Assembly (NCBI RefSeq): GCF_024323335.1
Contig: NC_066581.1
Coordinates: 227,246,539 to 227,310,538, forward strand
DNA length: 64,000 nucleotides
Direction: 5' to 3'
Source: Lathyrus oleraceus
Lineage: Eukaryota; Streptophyta; Magnoliopsida; Fabales; Fabaceae
Part shown: piece after piece, positions 50,890 to 61,534 of the stretch
How positions within the stretch are numbered: the first letter of the stretch is position 1
Layout of the letters: the number at the start of each line of letters is the position of its first letter
The notes under the pieces: generated by a model
Databases searched by the model: none
Told to the model about the DNA's origin: nothing
The model's input: only the letters and a program-made list of their open reading frames with translations
Position numbers and translations under genes: made by a program

Positions 50890-51250
50890 CATGACTTGAT
50901 ATGGATCACTCTATTCATATTTCATCTATTCTTTCATGACTTGATATGTTTTATTTAGTTTATATCTTTTTATTCCATGACATGATATGGATTTCTCTGT
51001 CTATCTTCTATCTATTCTTCCATGACTCGATATGGATTGTTATGACTTGTATCTTCTTTCCATGACTTGATATGGATTACTTTGTTATCTCATCTATTCT
51101 TTCATGACTTGATATGGACTGCTTTGCCTTTATATTATATTTTCTTTCCCCATGACATGATTTGGATGGCTAATTACCTTTTTTTTACCATGACTTGATA
51201 TGGCTTATTTTGTGAGTTTGTTTCCACTTTCACCATGACTTGATATGGAT
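50890..51250 (+). repeat. Array of nine CATGACTTGATATGGAT motifs
   Basis: Copies start at 50890, 50935, 50976, 51021, 51061, 51103, 51151, 51189 and 51234. Spacing is about 40-48 bases, separated by CT-rich spacers. Most keep CATGAC.TGATATGG. The array is internal to the long LTR. Confidence 0.9.
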
Positions 51251-52317
51251 TATCATCTTCTTCTATCTTTTTTCCTTGTGTGGATAACATGTTCCCCATA
51301 TGATTTCTTTGGTTCATTCTTGGTTAAGATTGAACCAAAGTAGATGTTAGGTTTGTTAACCAAGCATGACAACATTAGTTAGACCCCCTTTGATCCTTAA
51401 CCCAAGGTCAATCTTTGCATGATACCTAAGATAGATGTTTCCCTCTTACCCTAACTTTAGGACCACTATTGCATGCCAACATTAAGGTTTATCTTGAGAA
51501 TTCCCTTAGATTTTTCATTTCTCTTTTGCATTCATTCTAAGACAAAAACCTTTCCTAATCAAAATTCAAAAACATTATAAATACTACTTTAACTCTTTCA
51601 ACAATAAGAGAGAAGTACTCAGATACCTCCTGCTTTGGATGGATCATTTGATGTATTCTTTCAACAAAATACTCAACCAATCAAATTTCTTTTGCCACTT
51701 GGCTTTTCTTATGAAAATTTTCAATAAGGGTGGTTACCCATAAAAATCACCAACAAACCAAAAATTTTAAGAAGAACTACGATGCTCTGATTCTTTATTG
51801 ATATGTAGGCATTGGGTTGCAAAACCTAAGCGAGCCCAATGATAAAAAACTTTATTTTTATTTTTGAAGTAACTCATCCATTTGCATGCATTCCCTTTAG
51901 TCAGTAAATTTTAGAATAAACACACCCTTTTGATTAGAACAACAAGAGTGGATCCTGTAGAGTACTACAGGCGCGATGGGTGCTAATATCTTCCCCTTGC
52001 ATAATCGACTCCCTTACCCATCTTTTGGTTGCGAGCGACTCAAGGAGGTGATCTTGTTGGCTCGACTTCAAATGCATCATCTTGTTGGCTCCACACCTTT
52101 GTTATATATTTTAGAATTTAGGCCGGATCATGAATTTTCATAATTCGGTGAATTTGAGTGATGTCTGTGGCGTTTGCCTTAGGGTTTTGTATTTATTTGT
52201 ACTACGATCCGCATCAAAGAGGATCTTTTCACGACCAAGGTTAGGATCCCCAGCCCAACTAGAATACTATTATAAATAATAAGAGGTGAAGGAAGTGAGA
52301 ATTAGAAGAATTTGTCA

Positions 52318-52387
52318 TCAGTGGGGTTCGAACCCAGGATCTCCCTGAAACTGTACATGCCTTACCACTAGGCTAGAGAGGTTGTTG
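52318..52387 (-). other. tRNA-like pol III promoter, SINE candidate
   Basis: The minus strand has an A-box-like TAGCCTAGTGGTAAGG (52375-52360) and, 25 bases further on, a perfect B-box GGTTCGAACCC (52334-52324). Spacing and motifs match a tRNA head, but the acceptor stem does not pair, so it is not a functional tRNA. It is either the head of a SINE or a tRNA-like patch inside an LTR. No poly-A or poly-T tail or target duplication was found. Confidence 0.5.
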
Positions 52388-52399
52388 TTGAATACTTAT

Positions 52400-53892
52400 G
52401 CAATGAATAAATATTAATCTAAATCTTGATTAAGATAGATTAATGAATTAATTGAGCATTATAGCTCCATTTTGAATGCGAACGGGTGCATTGGTAAGAT
52501 AATGAAAAAGGCTATTATTATGATATCATATTATAGTGTATTATGCATCTTACAAATTCTATGAATTTTATTTTGATGGGTGTCAAACATGGTTGATATG
52601 TTTGATTGTGAAATAACATGACTAAAGATAACGTAAAGGATTATTATTATTGTTCCAAGTTATAAAATATTATGTGATTTATAAATGCCATGAATTTTAT
52701 CATGATGAAAATAAAATATTGTATGAATGTGTATGTATACCGTTATTGGATTGTGAATGATTTCTGGTTATGGATGTGTATATGTAATCATAGATGATGT
52801 GTGGTGATGAATGTGTATATGTACCAATTGTGAGTTATGGTGGTATGTGGAATGTTAAGATGGTATAGATCTTAATTGCATATGTGTTGGTATGTGTGCA
52901 TTCATTCATAACATGGTTGACTTCATTGTGGAAGTGGTTAAGCGGTGATCCTTCATTGGAAACAGACGTAGAAGATGTTAATCCTTAACTGGGATTAGGC
53001 ATAGTATTTAAGCGGTGATCCTTCATTGGAAACAGACGTAGCAGACGTTAATCCTTAATTGGGATTAGGCGTAGTATTAAGCGGTGATCCTTCATTGGAA
53101 ACAGACGTAGGGCTTTGGTCTTGTCCGGATCGGAAGCGTGGCTTGGATTCTAGATATTGAATCGAAAAGCGGTGAAACTTTGAGTTCACATTGCGGTACC
53201 ACATGCATAGAGTCACATTGTCTTGCATTGAGTCGTCTATAGTTATGTGATCATTGAATGTGTGTATTGATGTGAGTGTGATGTACGTTTGAAATATGTG
53301 AGATGATTGTTGATTAATATTATTGATGTGATTATACCAAGTGTGATGAATTCTTAAATTGTGTTTTAATTCATTATGCCTTATTATGCTATATTCATAA
53401 TGATTTTGAATTCTCACTCTTTCTGTTTGAATGTTACCTTTACATGGGTATCGTGCAGATACTACAGAGTAGTATTGTTAGAGTAGGTGGACGGTAGCTT
53501 GTTCAAGAATAGCTGGAGAGTTTCCGCATTTAGTTTGAAATTAGGTAATGAGTCAATGCTCTGGTCATGTAACACTGGGTAGATTAGTGGTAGTGAACTC
53601 GTATCTTATTTGGATAGGTTTTATGTCATTAATTGTTTTATTTTATTTGATCATGGTATGGGACATGGATCATATTACGAAATACATGAGTATTCTTTAT
53701 TTTCCGCTGCGAACGCATATTGCTTGAATACTCATGATGAGTGAAATGTGTTATAATTGAATGACCAGGTGTATTGTTGGTTTTTGAAAGTTTTAACTTT
53801 TGAAAACGTCGATGTGACGCCCTTTTCTTTATATGCGTGCTTATTTACTCTGATTATATTCTAAATAATTTGGGGTAGAAAAAGGGGTGTTA
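52400..53892 (-). mobile_element. Probable degenerate LTR ending in TGTTACA
   Basis: Noncoding. The complement starts TGTAACACCCCTTTTCTACC at 53895, a frequent start of plant Ty3/gypsy LTRs. It shares ordered motifs (GTAACACTGGGT, ACCACATG) with 43200-44817. It contains the 70-bp tandem array. The left boundary is not determined. Confidence 0.42.
52940..53110 (+). repeat. Tandem repeat, 70-bp unit, 2.4 copies
   Basis: Units start with AGCGGTGATCCTTCATTGGA at 52941, 53011 and 53080. The rest of the unit is AACAGACGTAG, then GTTAATCCTTAA and GGGATTAGGC. The third copy is cut after about 31 bases. Copies are nearly identical. Confidence 0.93.
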
Positions 53893-53895
53893 CAC

Positions 53896-54137
53896 CCGTC
53901 CCTACACCTGAGGCTTGGCTCGGATCGAGGTGGATGTCTCTATGCTCTACCACCTACACCCTTAGATTGGCTAGATCCGAGGGGGGTGCGCCAACTATGC
54001 AGGAGTGCATTTAATAAGTCTTGGATGTGAGGTATGCATTTGAGCCATATTATAATCGTGAAGTTGTGTTGAGTCTATATCAGATACACAATTGGACATG
54101 GAATATGCTTAAGCCATATCAAAGCTGCATAAATGTT
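53896..54137. other. Unassigned sequence left of the copia element
   Basis: A moderately GC-rich patch (53900-53990) holds GGCTCGGATCGAGG and GGCTAGATCCGAGG as imperfect copies. No domain recognised. The copia 5' LTR starts within it without its own first 190 bases, so a deletion or another insertion lies at this border. Confidence 0.4.
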
Positions 54138-54686
54138 TTCCTTCCTCACTCACATAACTCTGCGTCTTTCGAATTGTCGAAGCGCCAACTTCTCCCCCTT
54201 TCTTTCTACTCGTTGAATTTTCCGAGTATTTTCTTGAATTCTCTTTAGAAAATTATGTTAATTTCTCCTTGTTTGAGTTGAGAAATTATCAATTATAATT
54301 TTTGGATTATCTTTAGAGAATTATTCGAATTTCTCTTTGAGAAATCATTTTGAGTGGTCAAATCACCATTATTGAATTTTCTTTGGAGAATTATTTCTCT
54401 TGGTTTGAGAAATTATTACGACTGGTCGTTATGCCATATACTATGAGTGATATTTATACCATATTCGAATGGTTTTTGTACCATCATAGGGTGCATTTCT
54501 AGACCGATTATCTATCGTGCAAGTAGTAATCATACAATATAGAACTGAGTTGTTTTATCCTGGAGGCGGTGCGGTAGTTCGACTGCTTTGCATAATTTTG
54601 GGCAGTGTCGCAAAACGTGTTAAAGAGAGCGACCTAGTCCGCGACTCGACCCGATAATTTCTTTTTGTGGTTGATTTTCAAAAACC
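54138..54686 (+). repeat. Truncated 5' LTR of the copia element
   Basis: It matches 60431-60985 (TTTTCCTTCCTCACTC, TTTCTACTCGTTGAATTTTC, TGGAGGCGGTGCGGTAGTTC against TGGAGACGACGCGGTAGTTC). About the first 190 bases of the LTR are absent. Confidence 0.85.
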
Positions 54687-54754
54687 GTGGAATAATAATT
54701 TTAAGATGTTTTCGAACTGCCATGGTTACGAAAGAAATTAACGGTACAAAAAAA

Positions 54755-55330
54755 AGGATTTAGATGGAACACTTAATAGTATTGAAGTTAAATATGTTGC
54801 ACATTTTAAAGCGAACATTTACAGCTCAAAATAGAAATCACCTTATGAAAAGAGAATGAATACAAAATCATATTCTTAATGGACTCATAAATGATTTGTG
54901 ATTATTACAGTAGTTGCGATATTGCAAAATTGGTTTGGGATGCTATGAAAAAGAAGTGTGACACGAAGAAGCTGGAGCAAAGGAGTATGCAAGTAGTCGC
55001 TATCTCAAGTATCAGATGGTATAGATGAAAGATCCGTGGAGACTCAATGTCATGAACTTCAAAATATTTCTTATGAGATCATCCCAAAATGTATGTGTTT
55101 AGATGAACCATTTTAAATTTCCTTTATTATTGACAAACTGCCCCATAGTTTACAAGTTTTAAAAATTATGCTTTGCTGCAAAATAAAAGCATTTTTAATT
55201 TAGAGTCTGATTATTCGCCTAAAGAAGAATCTTAGAAATATGATCAAAGAGAAAAAATCTTGGTTGTTTTAAACAACAAAAATAAATTCGGTGTAGTTTT
55301 GTAGCCATTTGGAAAATAATTAATGAATCA
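54755..55330 (+). pseudogene. Copia gag relic
   Basis: Shifting frames give AQNRNHLMKRE-type sequence near 54825, IAKLVWDAMKKKCDT-like sequence near 54915, and SRYLKYQMV (about 55000). They match a copia Gag (UBN2-type) in the expected order. There are many stops, and the frame changes several times. Confidence 0.65.
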
Positions 55331-55553
55331 GAACCACAATGTTTTGAACCGCATTAAGAATGAGAACCCTTCAAGGGCCCCAATTACTCTAATTGATAGA
55401 TAACAACCACCACCTTAACGAAATGACACTGATGTTTTATCTTAATTCAACTATGGAAAACTAGGTCATATGATTAAAATATGTAAGACCAGGCTTGAAC
55501 CTCGTACTGCCCCTAATGCACATGTTAACTAGACTGATGAGTAATTTATTGCT

Positions 55554-56830
55554 TTGATCACTAAAATTAACGTGATTGGTGATTATGATGGTTGGCAGTT
55601 AGACATTGACTCCTCTCGTCATGTTTATTATGATTGTGCAATGTTTAAAACATACACGAATAAGAAAGTGTTGTTTGGAGTTGCCCACACCACTAATGTT
55701 GTCGGTATTAGAGAAGTGGAACATAGTCCACCTCTGAAAAGACTGTAATCTTGAAGGATGTCATGTATACTTCAAAGATTATAAAGAATCTTATTTATGT
55801 TTTTCTTCTGAATAAGGCATGGTTTAGTCAGTCTATTGGGGGTAGATTTGTACACAATCACTAAAAATGATATTTTTGTGAAACTACTATTTTTAAGACT
55901 TTTGCGAATGAAACTGAAATTCAATTTAGTAACAAGATTAAGAGAATTCGTAGTGATAAGGGAACTAAATATTATTTCAATTTATTTAATGAATTTTATA
56001 AACAACATTTAATTGTACATGAAACGACTGCACTATATTCTCCTGAAATGAATGGTAAAGCGAATGAAATTGAAATTCAATTTAGTAACGAGATTAAGAG
56101 AATTCGTAGTGATAAGGGAGTTGAATATTATTTCAATTTATTTAATGAATTTTATAAACAACATTTTATTGTACATGAAATGACTGTATTATATTCTCCT
56201 GAATGAATGGTAAAGCATATAGGAAGAATATAACTTTTACTGAATTAGTTGTTGATATTACGTTGAATTTTAGTGTTGCATCTCACTGTTGGGGGAAAAT
56301 TGTGTTGACTGTTTGTTATGTCCTGAATAGTGTTACCAAGTCAAAAAGTAAGATCTCTCCTTATTAGATATTAAAGAAAATACAACCAACCTTATCTTAT
56401 TTATGAACTTGGGACTGCCTGACTTATGTCAGAATTCTGGATCCAAGGCGAGTCAAACTCGTTTATAAAGCCTATGAATGTTTTTCATCGGGTAATGTCG
56501 CAAACAGTAAATCATATAGGTGTTATGACCTAAATGCTAAAGTGATCATAGAATCGAATGATTATGAATTCTATGAAGACAAATTTCCTTTCAAATTGAG
56601 AAATAGTGGGGGAACTGAATCAAATCACATTCCTGTGATAAGAAGCACAAAAAGCAACAACAATGTAGAAACAGAACTTTGACGGAGTAAAAGAGTAAGA
56701 GTTGCTAAAGACTATGGGCCCAATTATGCGCTTTACAATGTAGAAGAAGATCCAATAAATCTTCAAGAAGCCTTGTCATTTTTGGATGGATATTTATGGA
56801 AAGAGGCTATTAATGATGAGATAGAATCTC
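55554..56830 (+). pseudogene. Copia protease/GAG-pre-integrase/integrase relic
   Basis: It opens with WQLDIDSSRHVYYDCAMF, the copia protease region, and VILKDVMYTSKIIKNLIYV. Integrase-core segments RIRSDKGTKYYFNLFNEFYK and YSPEMNGKA follow, then LNSVTK-like and WIPRRVK-like phrases and RCYDLNAKVIIESND (near 56520). The GAG-pre-integrase zinc finger is missing, so a deletion lies at about 55850. Part of the core is tandemly duplicated. Confidence 0.75.
55904..56215 (+). repeat. 156-bp tandem duplication inside the copia integrase
   Basis: 55904-56059 and 56060-56215 are near-identical direct copies starting GCGAATGAAA and ending ATTCTCCTGAA..GAATGGTAAA. The unit is 52 codons, so it kept the frame; the second copy later lost one base near its end. 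It covers the segment with the catalytic Asp (RSDKG). The sister copy at 21.9 kb has a single unit. Confidence 0.92.
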
Positions 56831-56846
56831 TATAAACTAACAAGAC

Positions 56847-57836
56847 TTGGCACTTAGTAGAGTTTCCCCTGGTTGCAAACCAATCGGTTGTAAATGGGTT
56901 TTGAAAAAGAAACTAAAACTTAATGGAACTATTGATAAATACAAGGCTCGCCTTGTAGCCAAGGGTTTTAGACAAAGAGAAAATATAGATTTCTTCGACA
57001 CCTCTTCTCCAGCCACTAGAATTACATCCATTAGGGTAATTATTTCAATAGCTACTATTTATAACTTAATAGTACACCAAATGGATGTTAAAATAACTTT
57101 TTTAAATGATGACTTAGAAGAAGAAATCCATGTGGAAGAACCGGAAGGGTTTATGATCTATGGACAAGAAAACAAGGTCTGTAAGTTAGACAAGTCTCTG
57201 TATGGACTAAAACAAGCTCCTAAGCAATGTCATGAAAAGTTTGATAACTTAATGATATCAAATGGGTACAGAGTGAATGAAAGTGACAAATGCGTTTATT
57301 ACAAATCTGAGAATCGCATCTGCACTATCATATATCTCTATGTTGATGATCTACTCATATTTGGATCAAACATTTATACCATTGATGTGAAATCATTGTT
57401 GTGCAACAACTTTGACATGAAAGATCTCGGAGAAGCAAGTGTGATCCTTGGTATCAATATCTTGAGATTCGAAGAAGGAATTTATTTGGATCAATCACAC
57501 TATGTGGAGAAGATCTTAAAGAAATATAAATACTTTGACTGTAAACCTACGTGTACACCATATGATCCAAGTGCAAAATTATTTAAGGACACTGGTGAAA
57601 GTGTTAGACAAACAGAATATGCGAGTATCATTGGCAATCTTAGGTATACCACTCATTGTACTAGACCCGACATTGCATATGTCGTAGGATTGTTGTGCAA
57701 GTTTATGAGTAAGCCGAGTAACGAGCACTGGAAATCTATTGAGCGACTCATGAGGTACCTTAAAAGGACCATGGATCTCGACCTACATTATCAGAAATTT
57801 CCTATTGTACTAGAATGGTATAGTGATGCAGATTGA
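56847..57836 (+). pseudogene. Copia reverse transcriptase, long intact frame
   Basis: The open frame holds 329 codons: the GCKWVLKKKLKLNGTIDKYK start of the reverse transcriptase, ARLVAKGFRQ, HQMDVKITFLND (first catalytic Asp; usually K.AFLNG), EPEGF, LDKSLYGLKQAPKQ, the box YVDDLLIFGS, and TRPDIAYVVGLL and WYSDAD, which begins RNase H. The key Asp residues are kept. It is the best preserved part of the element and ends 10 bases before the solo LTR's target duplication. It is not a stand-alone gene. Confidence 0.9.
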
Positions 57837-58900
57837 AACACCTTATTGTTGGTGTAAGCCCTAGAGGCCAATACTTTTGGTACTTGTATCGAATTATTTA
57901 TTAATAATAAAAGGCTTTTTCTTTATTACGTTTGTTTAATAAAGTCCATAGAATAACTAGTCTGTTTAATGTATCAAGTATGACTTAATCATGAGATCAC
58001 ATTAAACATAAGGACACTATTCTTAAAGTATCCGTAGTCGAGCTTTATTGTGAAGTGGGATGACATTAAAGCATTAAGACTATTATGTATATAGACTGAT
58101 GATCACATCTCATGGATCATGGATAAGGAGTTATCAAGTCTTAAACATAGGTATGAATATTAAGAGTAATATTTATACCGGATTGACCCGCTATGAGAAT
58201 ACTATATAGAAAGTTATGCAAAGTGTCATAAGTTATTCTCATGGTGATAATGGTGTATACCACTCTTCGACCTGAAACCACTATGGACCCTAGATGTAGA
58301 GTCGAGTGCTTTATTGCTGATCAAACATTGTCCGTAACTGGATAACCATAAAGACAGTTGATGGGTACTCCACGAAGCATGCTGAGGGACATGAGTGACC
58401 TAGATGGAATTTGCCCATCCTGCATAACAGGGTAAATGTCTATGGGCCCAATATTGAACTGGACAAGGATGACACGGTCTATGCCTTGTGTTCAATATAG
58501 ACATAAGGGCAAAAGGGTAATTATACACATAAGTATTATCACAGAAGGAATTGTCAGATCACATGACATTTTCGTGTCTTGGGTAGCAGTGATGTGTTGC
58601 TAGATACCGCTCACTGTTTATTATGTTAAATACATGATTTAATATAATTGTCAATGTCGCGAAAACCTACAGGGTGACACACAAACGACGGATTGATGAG
58701 GGATAAAGTAACTAAGGAACACCGTAAGGTACGGTGCCCTTAAGTGAATTGTAGAACATCATAAAGATACGGTGTACTTAAGTAGAATACGAAATATGGT
58801 AAGGTACCATGAGCTTAAGTGATTTTGGGCATATTATAAGATATGGGCCAAAATACACTTAAGTGGGCTTTTTAGCTTGAAGCCCACACAAGTGGTTCTA

Positions 58901-58907
58901 TAAATAG
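58901..58907 (+). promoter_or_regulatory. TATA box of the solo LTR
   Basis: TATAAAT in GGTTCTATAAATAGAACC, itself a near-perfect palindrome. A pyrimidine-rich leader with CT and CA repeats follows. Confidence 0.65.
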
Positions 58908-58949
58908 AACCCTTGTGCAGAAGCATTCATTGCGGTTGCATTTTTTTCA

Positions 58950-58953
<4 letters not shown>

Positions 58954-59000
<47 letters not shown>
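58954..59000. repeat. (CT)n(CA)n microsatellite
   Basis: About 27 bases of CT followed directly by 20 bases of AC, within the solo LTR leader. Confidence 0.95.
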
Positions 59001-59267
59001 TCAAAGCCTTCATTCGTACCAGCTAGCACTGCGATTGAAGGAATCCGTTCGTGTGGACTGAGTAGAGACGTTGTCATCGTTCAACGTTCGTGATCGCTCC
59101 GTGGATCTGCATCAAAGGTTTTGATCGTCACAAGAGATCTGCACCAAAGGCTTCAATCGTCACAAGAGGTAAATATTCTATCACTGATCATGACCATTCG
59201 TAAGGATCTCTAAAGGAGAAAATTTTAATTTCCGTTGCGTTTTAGATCGCAATTCTCCTTCACTTAT

Positions 59268-59720
59268 CGGTTGATTCCATAACTACTAGTGGCTATATAT
59301 GTAATATAGCTGGAGGAGCTATATCTTGGAAATAAAAGAAATAGACTATCCTAGCTCAGTCCACAATGGAGTCTGAGATGATAGAACTAGCCACAACTAG
59401 TGAAGAAGCAAGTTGGTTAAGATGTTTGCTAGCTGAGACCCCTTTACGGGAAAAACCTATGCAAGATGTGTTGATCCATTTTGATAGTATCACGACTATT
59501 GCAAAAATTGATAACCGTTAGTATAACGGCAAGTGACGTCAAATAAGGAGGAAGCACAACACTTTTAGAGATTGTATCTAAAAAGAAGTTTGTAAGAGTG
59601 GATCATGTACACGTTGATAAAATTTTTGCAAATCCTTTGACGAAAGGATTAGCTAGAGAGAAAGTCCATAATACATCAAAGAGGATGTGACTAATGCTTA
59701 TAGAGAAATGAGTTGCTCAT
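59268..59720 (+). pseudogene. Copia RNase H, 3' part
   Basis: It continues the frame broken at 57836: SITTSGYICNIAGGAISWK, a stop, QSTMESEMIELATTSEEASW (RNase H catalytic Glu region), LRCLLAETPLREKPMQ, and then frameshifts toward ADPLTKGL-like sequence (CKSFDERIS in another frame). The match to the sister copy at 23700-24110 confirms that the solo LTR split one gene. Confidence 0.82.
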
Positions 59721-60236
59721 GATGGTAACCCTACCTAAACGATTGGAGATCCCAAGAAATAGGTTTAATGGGTAATAACAAGTTGTGAGTTATATGAGAT
59801 GATCATGCGAGTATAAATAAGTAAAGCATGAATCCTGAAGCAATAAGAGGATAAGATGATAGAAAATCTTAATAAGATATATACTCTATATGAGGGAGTA
59901 CCTAGGCTACATGAGTACTCTTTATAGAGTGACCTATGTGATTGTGGAACTTAGGCCGGTTCATATGAAATTTCGAGGCAGAATTCCTAAAGCATTCACT
60001 AAACTAGGATACACGTGCATGACCATTAAAGCATGTGCTATTAGAATACACCTTAAGAAAAGGGCGTGTGCGGGTCTGATGTCTGAGATAGAGTTCAAGA
60101 CAATAATGTCACTCTTGTTGAATCAGAATCCTACTTGCTACACAAAAGTTTAAGTCGTAGAAACCTTTGCTTATGCACAGTCTTAGAAACGTTTGACGAT
60201 ACTTTTGTAACTCTTTTTTAAATTCAAGTGGAGGAT

Positions 60237-60988
60237 TGTTGGAATATTATGTCAATATTCAAATATAGGGAAATGCATTTTAAAAAGTTTCTTAAGTCAA
60301 GTCTCACATTGTGTGTTAGTTGAAAAAATTCCTTAGTCTCACATTGCTTAGGTGAGATATATTTTCTTCTTCACTTCATTATATAAGGGAATTCCTTGTT
60401 TCATTTCAAAATACACCAAAAGATTATTTTGAGTTTTTCCTTCCTCACTCGTATAACTCTGCGTCTTTCGAATTATCGAAGCTCTAATTTCTCTCCCTTT
60501 CTTTCTACTCGTTGAATTTTCCGAGTATTTTTTTGAATTCTCTATAGAGAATTATGTTAACTTCTCCTCGTTTGAGTTGAGAAATTATCAAGTATAATTT
60601 TTGGATTCTTTTTAGAGAATTATTCGAATTTCTCTTTGTTTGAGAAATCATTTTGAGTGGTCAAATGACCATTATTGATTTTTTTGTGGAGAATTATTGT
60701 AATTTCTCTTTGTTTGAGAAATTATTACGATGAATCATTATGCCAGATACTATGAGTGATTTTTATACCATATCCGAATGGTCTTTCTACCATCAGAAGG
60801 TATATTTCTAGACCGATTATCTACCGGGTAAATAGTAATTGTACAGTATAGAACTGAGTTGTTTTATCCTGGAGACGACGCGGTAGTTCGTCTGCTTTGC
60901 ATAATTTTGGACAATACCGCAAAACGTCTTAAAGAAAGTGACATAACTCGCGACTCAATCTAATAATTTCTTCTGTGACTGAATTTCA
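60237..60988 (+). repeat. 3' LTR of the copia element
   Basis: It starts TGTTGGAATATTATG directly after AAGTGGAGGAT. It matches the LTR at 24952-25685 and the partial 5' LTR at 54138. The right end is approximate, at TGAATTTCA. Confidence 0.85.
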
Positions 60989-61284
60989 AAAAGAAACACC
61001 ACAAAATAGTGAACTAAACAACATTGATGACATAGGATAGCATTGTCATCATCAAAATAAAATCTATAATTTTTTCCAGATATAGTTGTCACATGTTTAA
61101 TGGTTCACGATCAAAATTCAGAATAACTTAATCGAAGGGAATTTGATCAAAATCCATGCCCCATCTCATAGGACAAATGTATTTTTCTTCAACAAAATAT
61201 ACAAAATAAACCAATTTAATTTAGATATTAGACTATATTTACAAATAGACATCAAGCAATGGCAACACTTGTTTTTGACCATGT
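60989..61284. other. Unassigned AT-rich sequence
   Basis: Nothing recognised. Confidence 0.3.
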
Positions 61285-61448
61285 CAACTTTCAAATCAAG
61301 GGTCATGCATTGACTTAGGACCCATTCTTTGGCGAAAGTGTATTTGTGTTCTATAATAAAAAATTTAGGCTAAAATAATTTATTTATATGCAAAATCTAT
61401 ATTATTTTGACTTGGATGGCCACATATCTTCCTTTACATATACATGAG

Positions 61449-61534
<86 letters not shown>

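Larger units (their letters stand above)
46105..52282 (+). mobile_element. Very long LTR, Ogre/Tat-like, probably solo
   Basis: About 6.2 kb with no gene, starting TGTTGTACCCCAAAATTTAC. It has a promoter-like segment near 48144, a T-rich middle with short motif repeats, and a final part with GTAGAGTACTACAGGCGCGATGG followed by TGCTAATATCTTCCCCTTGC. These start and end phrases are typical of the giant LTRs of Ogre-type (Tat lineage) elements in legumes, known to exceed 5 kb. GAGGTG occurs at both 46099-46104 and 52283-52288, a possible target duplication. The right end lacks the usual CA, so that boundary is uncertain. Confidence 0.6.
57847..59262 (+). mobile_element. Solo LTR (1416 bp) inside the copia RNase H region
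   Basis: It starts TGTTGGTGTAAGCCCTAGAG and ends GCAATTCTCCTTCA. CTTAT flanks it at 57842-57846 and 59263-59267, a perfect 5-bp target duplication. It contains a TATA-like CTATAAATAGAACC at 58900 and a CT/CA microsatellite. No internal region or second LTR is present, so it arose by recombination between the LTRs of a full element. It belongs to a family different from its host. Orientation is assumed from the TATA box. Confidence 0.92.
54138..60988 (+). mobile_element. Ty1/copia retrotransposon, nearly complete but decayed
   Basis: It has a truncated 5' LTR (54138-about 54686), gag relic, integrase relic with internal duplication, a long reverse-transcriptase frame, RNase H split by a solo LTR, polypurine tract AAGTGGAGGAT and a full 3' LTR (60237-about 60988). 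Its sister copy lies at 21895-25685. Stops and frameshifts occur in gag, integrase and RNase H. No target duplication can be tested because the 5' end is missing. Confidence 0.9.

Noticed and set aside
50890..51250. CRISPR-like array
   Set aside because: Cores are degenerate, spacers are CT-rich and of variable length, and the setting is a plant LTR.
52035..52041. Alternative right target duplication (GGAGGTG) for the long LTR
   Set aside because: It lies inside the conserved end region of the LTR; the match at 52283-52288 is better placed.
52318..52387. Functional tRNA gene
   Set aside because: A and B boxes are present but the acceptor stem does not pair.
53055..53417. 120-codon minus-strand open frame over the 70-bp repeat region
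   Set aside because: Covers tandem repeat and LTR-like sequence; no conserved motif.
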